The notes under the pieces were generated by a model. The model searched no databases, was not told where the DNA came from, and saw only the letters and a list, made by a program, of their open reading frames with translations. From NCBI GenBank assembly GCA_035527515.1, contig DATLAJ010000114.1, positions 1 to 64,000 on the forward strand: DNA of 64,000 nucleotides. The letters run 5' to 3'. Made by a program: the position numbers and the translations under genes. Positions 34,249-42,667 of the stretch are shown here, in pieces (position 1 is the first letter of the stretch; every line of letters starts with the position of its first letter). Source of the stretch: a bacterium. GTDB lineage: Bacteria > B130-G9.

Positions 34249-35853
34249 ATGTATCGAAAAGCCGGATTCCTGATTGTGTTGGTGTTGCTGGCGATGACCG
34301 GACCCTCGGCCCTCGCTGAAACGCAAGACTGCAAATGGGATGAGACGCCAGTCTCCTGTGCATCGACCACTTGGTACGACATCGCCCGCGAAGGCGGCGT
34401 CAAGTCGTTCGACGATTTCACAGACGAGGAGATCACGAAGTTTATAGACCAGCGCTACATTGACGGAAAGGTCGAGACAAAGGACTGGTTCGATTCGTCG
34501 CGCCTCTTCAACTCGGCTTGTTTCTTGGCGGATAGGGAAGAGGATGCTGGAACGCGAGCTAGGCTGCTCATGATCGCGCTCAAGGCCGCTGAGCAGACGA
34601 TGACACAGAACCCGGACAACATTGAGATCGGCCTCACCGCGAGCAGAATGGAGCCGGTAGATAAGTGGTTCTGTGGCATAATTTTGAGGTTGATCGAAAA
34701 TCCTGGCACGAGCTTCAAGTATGCCGCCATCCGGCACTACGACACCTACAACTTGCGGCTCGCTTTGGGAGAGAAGAAGGCCGCCAAGGCTGCCATTGAG
34801 GATGCCTACACCTTGTGCCCGAAGGACGTTATCATCCGAAATGCCGTCATCAAGCTGCGGACGGAGATGAAGGACCTCGCCGGCGCGGCTGATGTGATCA
34901 AAGATGAGGACAAGAGCCCCACGAGCGAGATGTGGGCCATATCGGCCGAGGCGACAAAGGCCCAGCGCATGGGCGACATACATCTGAAAGAGGGCAAAAT
35001 TGACGAGTCGCGTTCGGAACTGCTGAAGGCGTGGGACGCGCTTGACCGTCTTCAGAAGAAGAAGGAAGAGCTCGGATTCGCGGGCGTGCCCATCGTTGAC
35101 CTCTCTCGCAACCGCTGTGCTACCAGCCTCGGCCTGATTGCCCTCAAGCAGGGAGATCCTCAGGAGGCGAGGCGCTGGCTGAAGGCATCGCTCACGTTCG
35201 ACATGTTCATGGAGTATAAGGGCTACGACATGCGGCTGGTCGAGAAGGCGGTTTCCGTGCCAGCCTTGAAGCCCGAGTCCATCGATTATCTCAAGGCGGC
35301 GAGCGTCCTCGGAACCGACAAGATGAAGGACGAGGCGTTTGCGATGCTCAAGGCTCTCAGCCCGGGTATCACGAAGAAGGACCTGCCGGACGTTTCCTTT
35401 GAGGCGACCGTCCCCAAGCGGTTAATCAACATCGCCACCAAGTGCGAGGATGCAAGAAAGTTGCTCTCAGAGGGGGACCTGGAGAAAGCCCGAAAGATGC
35501 TTTTGGACGTCTGGGCCCAATATCAGGCGATCATCTCGGACGACAAGCTCGCCAGCATCGCATACAGAGAGGGTGTGGCGTCCATGCGCAACCACTGCGC
35601 AACGCTGCTTGGCCTGGTCGCGCAGGAGCAAGGCGACCTCTACAAGGCTGTTTATTGGCTCCGAGCGTCAACCGAGGATAGCGAGCAGGGGCACCTGCCG
35701 AAGGCCTACGACTTGGACCTGGTGGAGAAGCTCAGTTGGGAGCCCTCGCTCAGAGCGGACTGCACTAGATATCTCGAGCTCGCCTCGAAGGCTAGCGAAG
35801 AGCAGACCAGGACGAGGGCGAAGGAGCTTTTGGACAAGCTCAAGAGCAAATAA
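34249..35853 (+). CDS. Secreted helical repeat (TPR-like) protein
   Basis: Signal peptide MYRKAGFLIVLVLLAMTGPS with ALA-E cleavage. The mature part is alpha-helical with two related halves: NRCATSLGLIALKQGDPQEA with RRWLKASLTFD in the first, and NHCATLLGLVAQEQGDLYKA with VYWLRASTED in the second, both followed by a (D)xxLVEK segment. This points to an internal duplication of TPR-like helices. 534 residues. ATG 34249 is preferred over ATG 34243 because AGGAGG is then eight bases away. Probably a periplasmic or surface scaffold; no enzyme motif. Confidence 0.75.
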   Translation: MYRKAGFLIVLVLLAMTGPSALAETQDCKWDETPVSCASTTWYDIAREGGVKSFDDFTDEEITKFIDQRYIDGKVETKDWFDSSRLFNSACFLADREEDAGTRARLLMIALKAAEQTMTQNPDNIEIGLTASRMEPVDKWFCGIILRLIENPGTSFKYAAIRHYDTYNLRLALGEKKAAKAAIEDAYTLCPKDVIIRNAVIKLRTEMKDLAGAADVIKDEDKSPTSEMWAISAEATKAQRMGDIHLKEGKIDESRSELLKAWDALDRLQKKKEELGFAGVPIVDLSRNRCATSLGLIALKQGDPQEARRWLKASLTFDMFMEYKGYDMRLVEKAVSVPALKPESIDYLKAASVLGTDKMKDEAFAMLKALSPGITKKDLPDVSFEATVPKRLINIATKCEDARKLLSEGDLEKARKMLLDVWAQYQAIISDDKLASIAYREGVASMRNHCATLLGLVAQEQGDLYKAVYWLRASTEDSEQGHLPKAYDLDLVEKLSWEPSLRADCTRYLELASKASEEQTRTRAKELLDKLKSK

Positions 35854-35968
35854 ACGGGACGGCCGGGCTGAACGTCTCAGGTGGCGATCATCAGGCGCTA
35901 TAGCTACGAGACCGTTTCAGCCGCGGCGTTTGACAGCGATTGGCCTTCTGATGCACAATTGCCCAGCA

Positions 35969-37054
35969 ATGGCAGATAAGCCCCTTGTCTCCGTCATCAT
36001 CGCCAACTGGAACGGGACCTCTCATCTTGAGGAGTGTCTGGCGAGCATCGAGGCCCAGACATACCCAAGTATCGAGACGGTGCTGGTCGATAACGCCTCG
36101 ATTGATGGCTCGGTCGAGCTGATTGGTGCGGACTTCCCCGAAATCAAGTTGATAGAAAACGATGTAAATCGTGGCTATTGTGCAAGCAACAACCAGGGGG
36201 CGCGCGAGGCGTCCGGCGAGCTGCTCTTTCTGCTCAACAACGACACCATCATCGCGCCAGGCTGCGTTGAGCAGATGGTCAAAGCCCTGCGAGAGCAGGG
36301 CGAGCGCTGCATTGGGTGTTTCCCCAAGGTAGTATTTCATTCCGACCCCCATATCATAAACGCCATTGGCACGACCTGGCACGCCCACTGCCACTGGCGC
36401 GACGCCCGTGTCGGCCAGATAGACCTGGGCCAGTTCTCACACTCCGAGCGCGTGTTCGGGTCAATCTTCCCGGCGGTCTTGCTCCGGCGAGATATGTTCC
36501 TGAAGATTGGCATGTTTGACGAGACGATGTTCTCCTACTGTGAGGATTTCGATCTGTGCTATCGAGCCAACATACTTGGCTACCACTTCGTCACCGCCCC
36601 TCAAGCGGTCGTCAGGCATAAGTACCGCTCGACAGCAAAGTCTGCGTTTCACGAGAGGTGGCAGCACTATTTCTTCATGCGAAACTACCTTTACGTCTTT
36701 CTGAAGAACTACTCGCTGAAAAGCCTCATCCGCCATTTCCCCTACGCCTTCTATCGCTACATCGCGAAGTCCGCCGTCGCCTCCATGAAAGGACATGACT
36801 TCAGGGCGTTTCTGCTTCACGCCCGTGCCGTCGCCTTCGTCCTCGGCAAGCTGCCGAAATTGCTTAGAGCTCGCCGGTTTGTGCAGAAGAACAGGGCCCG
36901 GAGTGATGAGGACGTCTGGAGCTTTTCAAACGTCGAGCACTACAACATATTTCATCATCTAGGCAGGCCAGTTCTAAGCCTGCTGAACGTGCGAGTCGGC
37001 ATGACTGGCCTCACCGAGTATCACGTGGGCAATAGGGAGTATCAGGTTGAGTAG
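35969..37054 (+). CDS. GT2 family glycosyltransferase
   Basis: VSVIIANWNGTSHLEECLASI, VLVDNASIDGS, NDVNRGYCASNNQG and LLNNDT in the metal-binding position, then PAVLLRRDMFLKIGMFDE and FSYCEDFDLCYRA. This is the same rhamnosyltransferase-like GT2 class as the gene at 155. About 361 residues with a basic, partly amphipathic C-terminus that may touch the membrane. The frame is open upstream to 35450 only because it shadows the previous gene; ATG 35969 gives MADKPLVSV. Its stop overlaps the TTG start of the 5'-nucleotidase-like gene. Confidence 0.86.
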   Translation: MADKPLVSVIIANWNGTSHLEECLASIEAQTYPSIETVLVDNASIDGSVELIGADFPEIKLIENDVNRGYCASNNQGAREASGELLFLLNNDTIIAPGCVEQMVKALREQGERCIGCFPKVVFHSDPHIINAIGTTWHAHCHWRDARVGQIDLGQFSHSERVFGSIFPAVLLRRDMFLKIGMFDETMFSYCEDFDLCYRANILGYHFVTAPQAVVRHKYRSTAKSAFHERWQHYFFMRNYLYVFLKNYSLKSLIRHFPYAFYRYIAKSAVASMKGHDFRAFLLHARAVAFVLGKLPKLLRARRFVQKNRARSDEDVWSFSNVEHYNIFHHLGRPVLSLLNVRVGMTGLTEYHVGNREYQVE

Positions 37055-38651
37055 AAGGCTTTGGTCTCGGCCAACAGTCTGGACAGCGGTCGCGCTGATA
37101 CTGCTGGCTCTCGTCGTTTCCTGTGGCTGCTCTCTCACTGGCACTGGCCGGCATTACCGGGCAGGCACGATCACTGTGCTGGAGACGAACGACGTTCACA
37201 GCCATCTGTTCCCCTGGACATATAAGCCTAAGTCGTCAACAGCAGTCAAGGTCGGCGGGCTTGCGCGCATCGCCACAGTCGTGAGCCAGGTCCGGGAACG
37301 CGAGCGGAACGTTCTGCTGCTCGACGCGGGCGACATTTTCTACCCCTATTCACTCAACCGTTGGCGTGCCCGGCCCGAAATCGGCGCCATGAACCTGATC
37401 GGCTACGATTGCTCGGCGGTCGGCAATCACGAGTTTGACCTCGGCGACGGGCAGCTTGGCGAGGCGCTGGATCTGGCCGAGTTCCCGTTTTTGTCTGCGA
37501 ACATGGACGTCAGCCAGTCTTTGCCGCTTGCCGGAAAGGTCCAAAGCTACGTAATCAAGAGCGTGGGCGGTCACACAGTCGGCATATTCGGCCTCATCAC
37601 GCCTAATCTGCACGATATTTCCAGCCCCAGTAAGCAGGTGAAGGTTGACAGCGATCTCGTGGCCAAGGTCGTAGAGATGGTCTCATACCTGAGGCCAAGG
37701 GCCGACCTGGTGTTTGCTCTGACGCACATCGGCCTTCGTCAGGATGTCAAGCTCGCCCGTTCCGTCAGCGGCATCGACGTCATCTTCGGCGGCCACTCAC
37801 ACGACGCGCTAGAAAAGCCGATCGAAGTTACGAATCCGGCCGGAAAACGGACGCTGATTGTCCAGTCCGGTTGCTACGGCAGGTTCGTCGGCAAGCTTCA
37901 ACTTGAGTGCTCCCCTGATGGCATCGCGTCATATCAATGGTCGCTTCTGAACGTAGATGAGAGCGTCGAGGACGATGTGCGAGTAGCGTCCTTCCTCGAG
38001 CCGTTTCGGCCCGCCGACGAGGAGCAGGTCGGCATCATAGAGGCCGATCTCAAGCTCTTCGGAGCGGAGCTTCTGGCCACGGATTCAACAGTCGGCACCC
38101 TTGTCTGCGACGCCATTGCGGAGCAATTCCCAACCGCGGCCGTCGTCGCCGTGAACTCGGGCGGCATCCGAGGGGATTTTCAGCCAGCAGGCCCGATAAC
38201 CAGGTCCCGAATTGACGAGATACTGCCATTTCGCAACCAGATCGTGCTTGTCTGGGTCTCAGGCTCGGAGCTCGAATCGATGCTCGAGCGCTCTGTCCAG
38301 GCGCTGCCACGGCCGAGCGGTGGGTTCCTTCAACTAAGTGGGCTTGAGGTTACGGTTCGGCTCGCCAGGCGGCCCGTGTTGGTCGGGAGGGAAGGCAAGC
38401 CCGTCAGGCCGGGGGAGAGAATCGTGAGCGTGTCGGTAGGTGGCAAGCCGCTGGACGAGCGTGAGAACTACCTCATTGCCACGATCGACTACCTCGCTGG
38501 GGGCGGCGACGGCTACATGGAGCTCGCTCGGGCCAAGAATCGCATCCTGACGGGCAAGACCCTGAACGACATTCTGGCAGACTACATAAAATCGCACTCC
38601 CCGCTTCATCCGAGGCGCCGGAGAGCCTACCGATTTGTATGGGATGAGTAA
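37047..38651 (+). CDS. 5'-nucleotidase/UDP-sugar diphosphatase-family lipoprotein
   Basis: Lipoprotein (LALVVSC lipobox, Cys26) with an N-terminal metallophosphoesterase domain (NDVHSH at 48-53, LLDAGDIFY, VGNHEFDLG, FGGHSHDAL) and the C-terminal 5'-nucleotidase domain (VNSGGIRGDF for substrate, GGGDGYMEL). It dephosphorylates nucleotides or nucleotide sugars outside the inner membrane. 534 residues, expected length. TTG start overlapping the GT2 stop by 8 bp. Followed 12 bp later by a purine permease gene: together they could scavenge extracellular purine nucleotides. Confidence 0.9.
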   Translation: MSRRLWSRPTVWTAVALILLALVVSCGCSLTGTGRHYRAGTITVLETNDVHSHLFPWTYKPKSSTAVKVGGLARIATVVSQVRERERNVLLLDAGDIFYPYSLNRWRARPEIGAMNLIGYDCSAVGNHEFDLGDGQLGEALDLAEFPFLSANMDVSQSLPLAGKVQSYVIKSVGGHTVGIFGLITPNLHDISSPSKQVKVDSDLVAKVVEMVSYLRPRADLVFALTHIGLRQDVKLARSVSGIDVIFGGHSHDALEKPIEVTNPAGKRTLIVQSGCYGRFVGKLQLECSPDGIASYQWSLLNVDESVEDDVRVASFLEPFRPADEEQVGIIEADLKLFGAELLATDSTVGTLVCDAIAEQFPTAAVVAVNSGGIRGDFQPAGPITRSRIDEILPFRNQIVLVWVSGSELESMLERSVQALPRPSGGFLQLSGLEVTVRLARRPVLVGREGKPVRPGERIVSVSVGGKPLDERENYLIATIDYLAGGGDGYMELARAKNRILTGKTLNDILADYIKSHSPLHPRRRRAYRFVWDE

Positions 38652-38663
38652 CAGGAGTCGCAA

Positions 38664-39962
38664 GTGCTAGAGAGCTACTTCCGACTGAAGGAGAACAACA
38701 CCACGGTCAAGACCGAGATTACGGCCGGCTTGGTTACGTTCATGACAATGGCCTACATCGTGTTCGTCAATCCGACCATACTATCCGACCCCCATGGCGC
38801 TGGGATGAGTTTCTCAGGCGTCTTGGTTGCGACCTGCATCGCCTCATTCTTCGCGACCTTGATGATGGCCTTTGTCGCCCGCTATCCGATTGCACTTGCG
38901 CCCGGCATGGGCCTGAACGCCTATTTCAGCTACATAATCTGCGGGGCAATGGGCGTCCCGTGGCAAATAGCGCTGGGTATCGTGTTCCTGTCGGGCCTGA
39001 CCTTCACCATCCTGACCCTGCTCAAGGTGAGAGAGATGCTCGTCGATGCGATTCCCGCAGGTCTGAAGCTCGCCACGGCCGCGGGCATCGGCCTGTTTAT
39101 CGCGTTCGTCGGCCTACAACACGCCGGCATCGTCGCCCGGAACCCGAACACTTTCGTTACCTTTGGGGACATTTCCAAGGCGCCGGCCCTCGTTGCATTG
39201 TTCGGCCTTGTTCTGACAGCTATGCTCGTCGCAAGGAAGGTCAAGGGCGGGATTCTCTTCGGCCTGCTCGCAACCGGCGTTGTCGCCGTCATCTCGGGCA
39301 TCACGACGTTTGAGGGCGTCATCAGCACGCCGGACTTCAGCTCAGTAATGTTCAAACTCGACATCCTTGGGGCACTCAGTCTCGACTATGTCGTCCCCAT
39401 CATCGTCCTTCTGTTTTTCGATATGTTCGACACCATCGGAACGCTCATCGGCGTGAGCGAGCAGTGCGGCTTCGTCAAGAACGACAAGCTGCCCAGAATC
39501 AACCGAGCTTTGCTGTCCGACTCGGTCGGCACCATGGCCGGTGCGGCCTGCGGAACGTCAACGGTAACGAGCTACATCGAGAGCGCCGCAGGCGTCATCG
39601 AGGGCGGCAGGACCGGGCTTGCGTCCGTGATGACCGCGCTTCTATTCCTCGTCGCCATGTTCTTCACGCCTTTAGCAAAAGCGTTCGCAACCGGCTGCGT
39701 TACGGCGCCTGCGCTGATCATAGTCGGCTGCCTAATGATGCAGAACATCAAGAAGATCAGGTGGGAGGACTTCACCGAGGCAATCCCAGCCTTCCTCACG
39801 ATCATACTCATGCCGCTAACGTTCAGCATCGCCAACGGACTCGCGCTCGGGTTCATCAGCTATCCCCTCGTCAAAGTGGCGGCCGGCAGGTCAAAAGAAG
39901 TCCACTGGCTGGTCTATGTGTTGGCCGGCATATTCCTTTTGAGGTACATTTTCCTGCATTAG
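38664..39962 (+). CDS. NCS2-family purine permease (AzgA/PbuG-like)
   Basis: About 12-14 membrane segments. Begins YFRLKENNTTVKTEITAGLV then TFMTMAYIVFVNP, and has FFDMFDTIGTLIGVSEQ and MAGAACGTSTVTSYIESAAG, the hallmarks of the AzgA-like hypoxanthine/guanine/adenine proton symporters. 432 residues, typical. GTG start with CAGGAG seven bases upstream. Pairs with the upstream nucleotidase as a likely purine-salvage unit. Confidence 0.92.
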   Translation: MLESYFRLKENNTTVKTEITAGLVTFMTMAYIVFVNPTILSDPHGAGMSFSGVLVATCIASFFATLMMAFVARYPIALAPGMGLNAYFSYIICGAMGVPWQIALGIVFLSGLTFTILTLLKVREMLVDAIPAGLKLATAAGIGLFIAFVGLQHAGIVARNPNTFVTFGDISKAPALVALFGLVLTAMLVARKVKGGILFGLLATGVVAVISGITTFEGVISTPDFSSVMFKLDILGALSLDYVVPIIVLLFFDMFDTIGTLIGVSEQCGFVKNDKLPRINRALLSDSVGTMAGAACGTSTVTSYIESAAGVIEGGRTGLASVMTALLFLVAMFFTPLAKAFATGCVTAPALIIVGCLMMQNIKKIRWEDFTEAIPAFLTIILMPLTFSIANGLALGFISYPLVKVAAGRSKEVHWLVYVLAGIFLLRYIFLH

Positions 39963-40026
39963 CGACCACGCCGGTATCCTCGCGACCCCGAATGGGTCGA
40001 ACAGCCCGTCCACAGGGCTATGTTTA

Positions 40027-40048
40027 GCCCTTTCAGGGCTATTTTCCT
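40027..40048 (+). terminator. Rho-independent terminator after the permease gene
   Basis: TAGCCCT TTC AGGGCTA hairpin followed by TTTTCCTTTC, about 65 bp after the permease stop. The stem is short (7 bp) but the T-rich tail fits. Confidence 0.55.
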
Positions 40049-40098
40049 TTCTTCCTCTGACCCTGATCCGTAGGTTTCACCTACGGCTACTCACGTTC

Positions 40099-40164
40099 AT
40101 CCCCTTGCGGGGATGCGGGAAGAACGCCGTCAGTTGAGCAGGCCCGGGCACGATTACGAAAACT
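40099..40164 (+). repeat. Direct repeat, copy 1 (left of radical SAM gene)
   Basis: The last 46 bp (40119-40164) match 41857-41902 with four differences, all C/T transitions. A CCCCTTGCGGGG hairpin precedes the core. Confidence 0.8.
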
Positions 40165-40180
40165 CATCCCAGATGCCAGG

Positions 40181-40209
40181 TTGACACATTCTTGCCGACT
40201 CGCTATAAA
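40181..40209 (+). promoter_or_regulatory. Sigma-70-type promoter of the B12 radical SAM gene
   Basis: TTGACA (40181-40186), a 17-bp spacer and TATAAA (40204-40209), near-consensus. Its position rules out the upstream TTG 40192 as the translation start. Confidence 0.75.
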
Positions 40210-40257
40210 CTGCTCTCGCAAGCACACATCAGAGCACTTAAAGATGAGACTAGACAG

Positions 40258-41697
40258 GTGAAGAATCGCGATATTAGGATACTTTTTGTGAACCCCGGCC
40301 GGGGTATCTACGACATGCCGCCGTTGGGTGTCTGCTACTTGAGTTCCTATCTTAAAAAGTATGGGACCAACACATACAAGACTGTTCTCGCCGATGAATA
40401 CGCTGGACACAATCCGATCAAGGTGGCGAGACAGTTTGAGCCTGATATTATCGGCTTTTCGAGCGCGACAGCCCAGTATCACAGAGCCACCCGGCTGGCC
40501 AGAAAAATGCGAAGGTTCTCAAATGCACCTCTCGTCATCGGCGGGCTGCATCCGACTGCTCTGCCAGAGCAGGTCATCAAGGAGGGCTTCTTCGATATCG
40601 CTGTCGTCTCCGAGGCGGAGCGCTCCTTCACACACCTGGTCGATGCTCTTGCCGCCTCGGGCTTTGCGCTCGACAGCGGCGTGCTGCGGCAGATTCCGGG
40701 CATAGCGTTCAGGTCTGACGATGAGATTGTGCTCACTGAGCCGCCGAAGTTCATCGATGACCTCGATACGATCCCCTTCCCAGACAGGTCTCTGCTCGAC
40801 CTTACGCACTACCTCCATCGCAACGCCGCTATCCGGAGCATGATCACCAGAAACACGACGCTAATGACGTCGCGAGGCTGTCCGTTTAGGTGCATATACT
40901 GCATCTCAGTGCATCGGCGCCAGCTTCGCGAACACTCGCCCGAATACGTCATAGAGGAGATGCAGAGCTTGGTTCGGGACTACAACCTTGAGGGGCTTTG
41001 TATAATCGACGACACCTTCATCTTTGACGGGAAGCGGGCCTCGCGCATCGCCGAGCTAATGCTCCAGACAGGAATCGCACGACGGCTCAAGTGGCCGTGT
41101 TACGGACGGGCCAACATCGTCAGCAGGTGCGAGGATTCCTTCATCAACCTCCTCAAGAAGGCGGGCATGGCCCAGATGGAGTTCGGCTTCGAGAGCGCCT
41201 CAAAACGAGTGCTTCAGTTCCTCAAAGGCAAGGGCGTAACCCCTGAAGACAACGAGGCCACGCTCGACCGGCTGGAACGCCTCAATGTCCGGGCGCTCGC
41301 GACATTTCTGACCGGAGTGCCAACCGAGACTGCCGAAGAGAGCAGAATGACCGTGGAGTTCATTCGCCGAAACTTCGAGCGGCTGGCATACTTTGAGATA
41401 CTTTATTTGGTCCCGTACCCCGGCACGAGGGTCTGGGAGATGCACCACATGGATGACATCATCTCGCCCAACCTGTGGCAAAACTACAAGATCGGCCTGA
41501 ACAAGAGGTTCCCCGTCGATTCAGAGTTCACAAGGAACATCGATTACGAGACTGCCACCAAGGCTGTCAATGAGGTCATGTCGATGATGGTCAAAAAACA
41601 GAAGCTCACGTATAACCTTCGCTTCCTGCGAGACCGGTTGAGGATTGCCCCACTCGACACTGTCAAGAAAGTCGCCGCACATTTCCTTGGCCGGTAG
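40258..41697 (+). CDS. B12-binding radical SAM protein
   Basis: N-terminal cobalamin-binding-type Rossmann domain (ILFVNPGRGIYDMPPLGVCY, then PDIIGFSS, PLVIGGLHPTALPE), and a radical SAM core with Cys208, Cys212 and Cys215 (SRGCPFRCIYC). 479 residues. Such enzymes methylate or rearrange unactivated carbons in lipids, cofactors and natural products; the substrate here is unknown. GTG 40258 is chosen because a strong promoter lies at 40181-40209. The gene stands alone between two direct repeats, which suggests an inserted or mobile cassette. Confidence 0.88.
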   Translation: MKNRDIRILFVNPGRGIYDMPPLGVCYLSSYLKKYGTNTYKTVLADEYAGHNPIKVARQFEPDIIGFSSATAQYHRATRLARKMRRFSNAPLVIGGLHPTALPEQVIKEGFFDIAVVSEAERSFTHLVDALAASGFALDSGVLRQIPGIAFRSDDEIVLTEPPKFIDDLDTIPFPDRSLLDLTHYLHRNAAIRSMITRNTTLMTSRGCPFRCIYCISVHRRQLREHSPEYVIEEMQSLVRDYNLEGLCIIDDTFIFDGKRASRIAELMLQTGIARRLKWPCYGRANIVSRCEDSFINLLKKAGMAQMEFGFESASKRVLQFLKGKGVTPEDNEATLDRLERLNVRALATFLTGVPTETAEESRMTVEFIRRNFERLAYFEILYLVPYPGTRVWEMHHMDDIISPNLWQNYKIGLNKRFPVDSEFTRNIDYETATKAVNEVMSMMVKKQKLTYNLRFLRDRLRIAPLDTVKKVAAHFLGR

Positions 41698-41998
41698 CAG
41701 CACCGTGCCGAGCTCGACTACCCCAGACAATTCACACAAAGAAGATCGAGAAAACAAGCATGATGAGTTTCCCCATTCTGTCTTGGAATGGTTCATGGCA
41801 TCGCTTTCGTTTCACGGGGCTTGATAGGCGCTGCGAATCCCCGCAAGGGCATGCAGGAAGAACGTCGTCAGTCGAGCAGGTCCGGGTACGATTACGAAAA
41901 CTTTCCGCGAGGGGGCACACTTGACTTTTTGCTCGCCCAATCCAAGCTTTTGAGGCATCGGATAGTGTGCTCAATGAGACTTTAACTGGCGAGGGGCA
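41698..41998. other. Intergenic region with second direct repeat
   Basis: 301 bp between the radical SAM gene and endonuclease III. It contains the second direct repeat (41837-41902) and a TTGACT at 41921, with no good -10 at the right distance. Confidence 0.7.
41837..41902 (+). repeat. Direct repeat, copy 2 (right of radical SAM gene)
   Basis: See copy 1 at 40099. Both copies lie 16-18 bp upstream of a TTGAC hexamer start. Confidence 0.8.
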
Positions 41999-42667
41999 AT
42001 GAGCGAGAGCAGCAAAATGAAGGCCGAGCGTCTTGGAGAGGTCTATGCAATCCTTGAGGCGCGATATCCTGACGCGAGGCTGCGGCTCGATTTCAGAACT
42101 CCGCTGGACCTGCTGGTGGCATCCATACTGGCTGCCCGGTGCAGGGACGAAGTTGTCAACAGGACGACCGCGTCGCTGTTTGCGGATTATAGGACGGCTA
42201 AGGACTACGCGGACGCCGACGTCGAGACGCTCGAGGCGGAGCTCGGTAGCCTTCCCATGTTCAGGCGTAAGGCCCGGAGCATCAAGGCAGCGTGCGAGTC
42301 CCTGGTGGCGGAGCATGGCGGCAAGGTGCCTGCCGATGTCGGTGCGCTGACTGCGCTCAAGGGAGTTGGCCGAAAGACAGCCAACTTGGTGCTTTCAAAC
42401 GCCTTCGGCCAGCCTGCAATCGTTGTCGATACTCATGTCTTGCGCATCTGTGAGCGGTTGGATCTTTCGAGCGGAACGGATCGTGACAGAACTGAACGGG
42501 AGCTGATGAGAATGCTGCCAGAGAACAGATGGTCCCATCTGGCGCACATCTTCTCCGATTTTGGGCGCGAGACGTGCAAGGCACAAAACCCCAGGTGCGC
42601 TCTCTGCCCTGTTGCCAAGCTCTGTCCTTACATCAAGAAACGACGAGGGGTTGCGATTGAAACCTGA
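41999..42667 (+). CDS. nth: Endonuclease III (DNA glycosylase/AP lyase)
   Basis: Base-excision repair enzyme for oxidised pyrimidines. Helix-hairpin-helix LKGVGRKTANLVL with catalytic Lys126, GPD-loop Asp144 in VVDTHVLRI, and a C-terminal [4Fe-4S] site at Cys193, Cys200, Cys203 and Cys209 (C-x6-C-x2-C-x5-C, the endonuclease III pattern). 222 residues, normal. ATG with GCGAGGGG ahead. Its last 11 bp overlap the TTG start of the BtrH-like gene. Confidence 0.94.
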   Translation: MSESSKMKAERLGEVYAILEARYPDARLRLDFRTPLDLLVASILAARCRDEVVNRTTASLFADYRTAKDYADADVETLEAELGSLPMFRRKARSIKAACESLVAEHGGKVPADVGALTALKGVGRKTANLVLSNAFGQPAIVVDTHVLRICERLDLSSGTDRDRTERELMRMLPENRWSHLAHIFSDFGRETCKAQNPRCALCPVAKLCPYIKKRRGVAIET

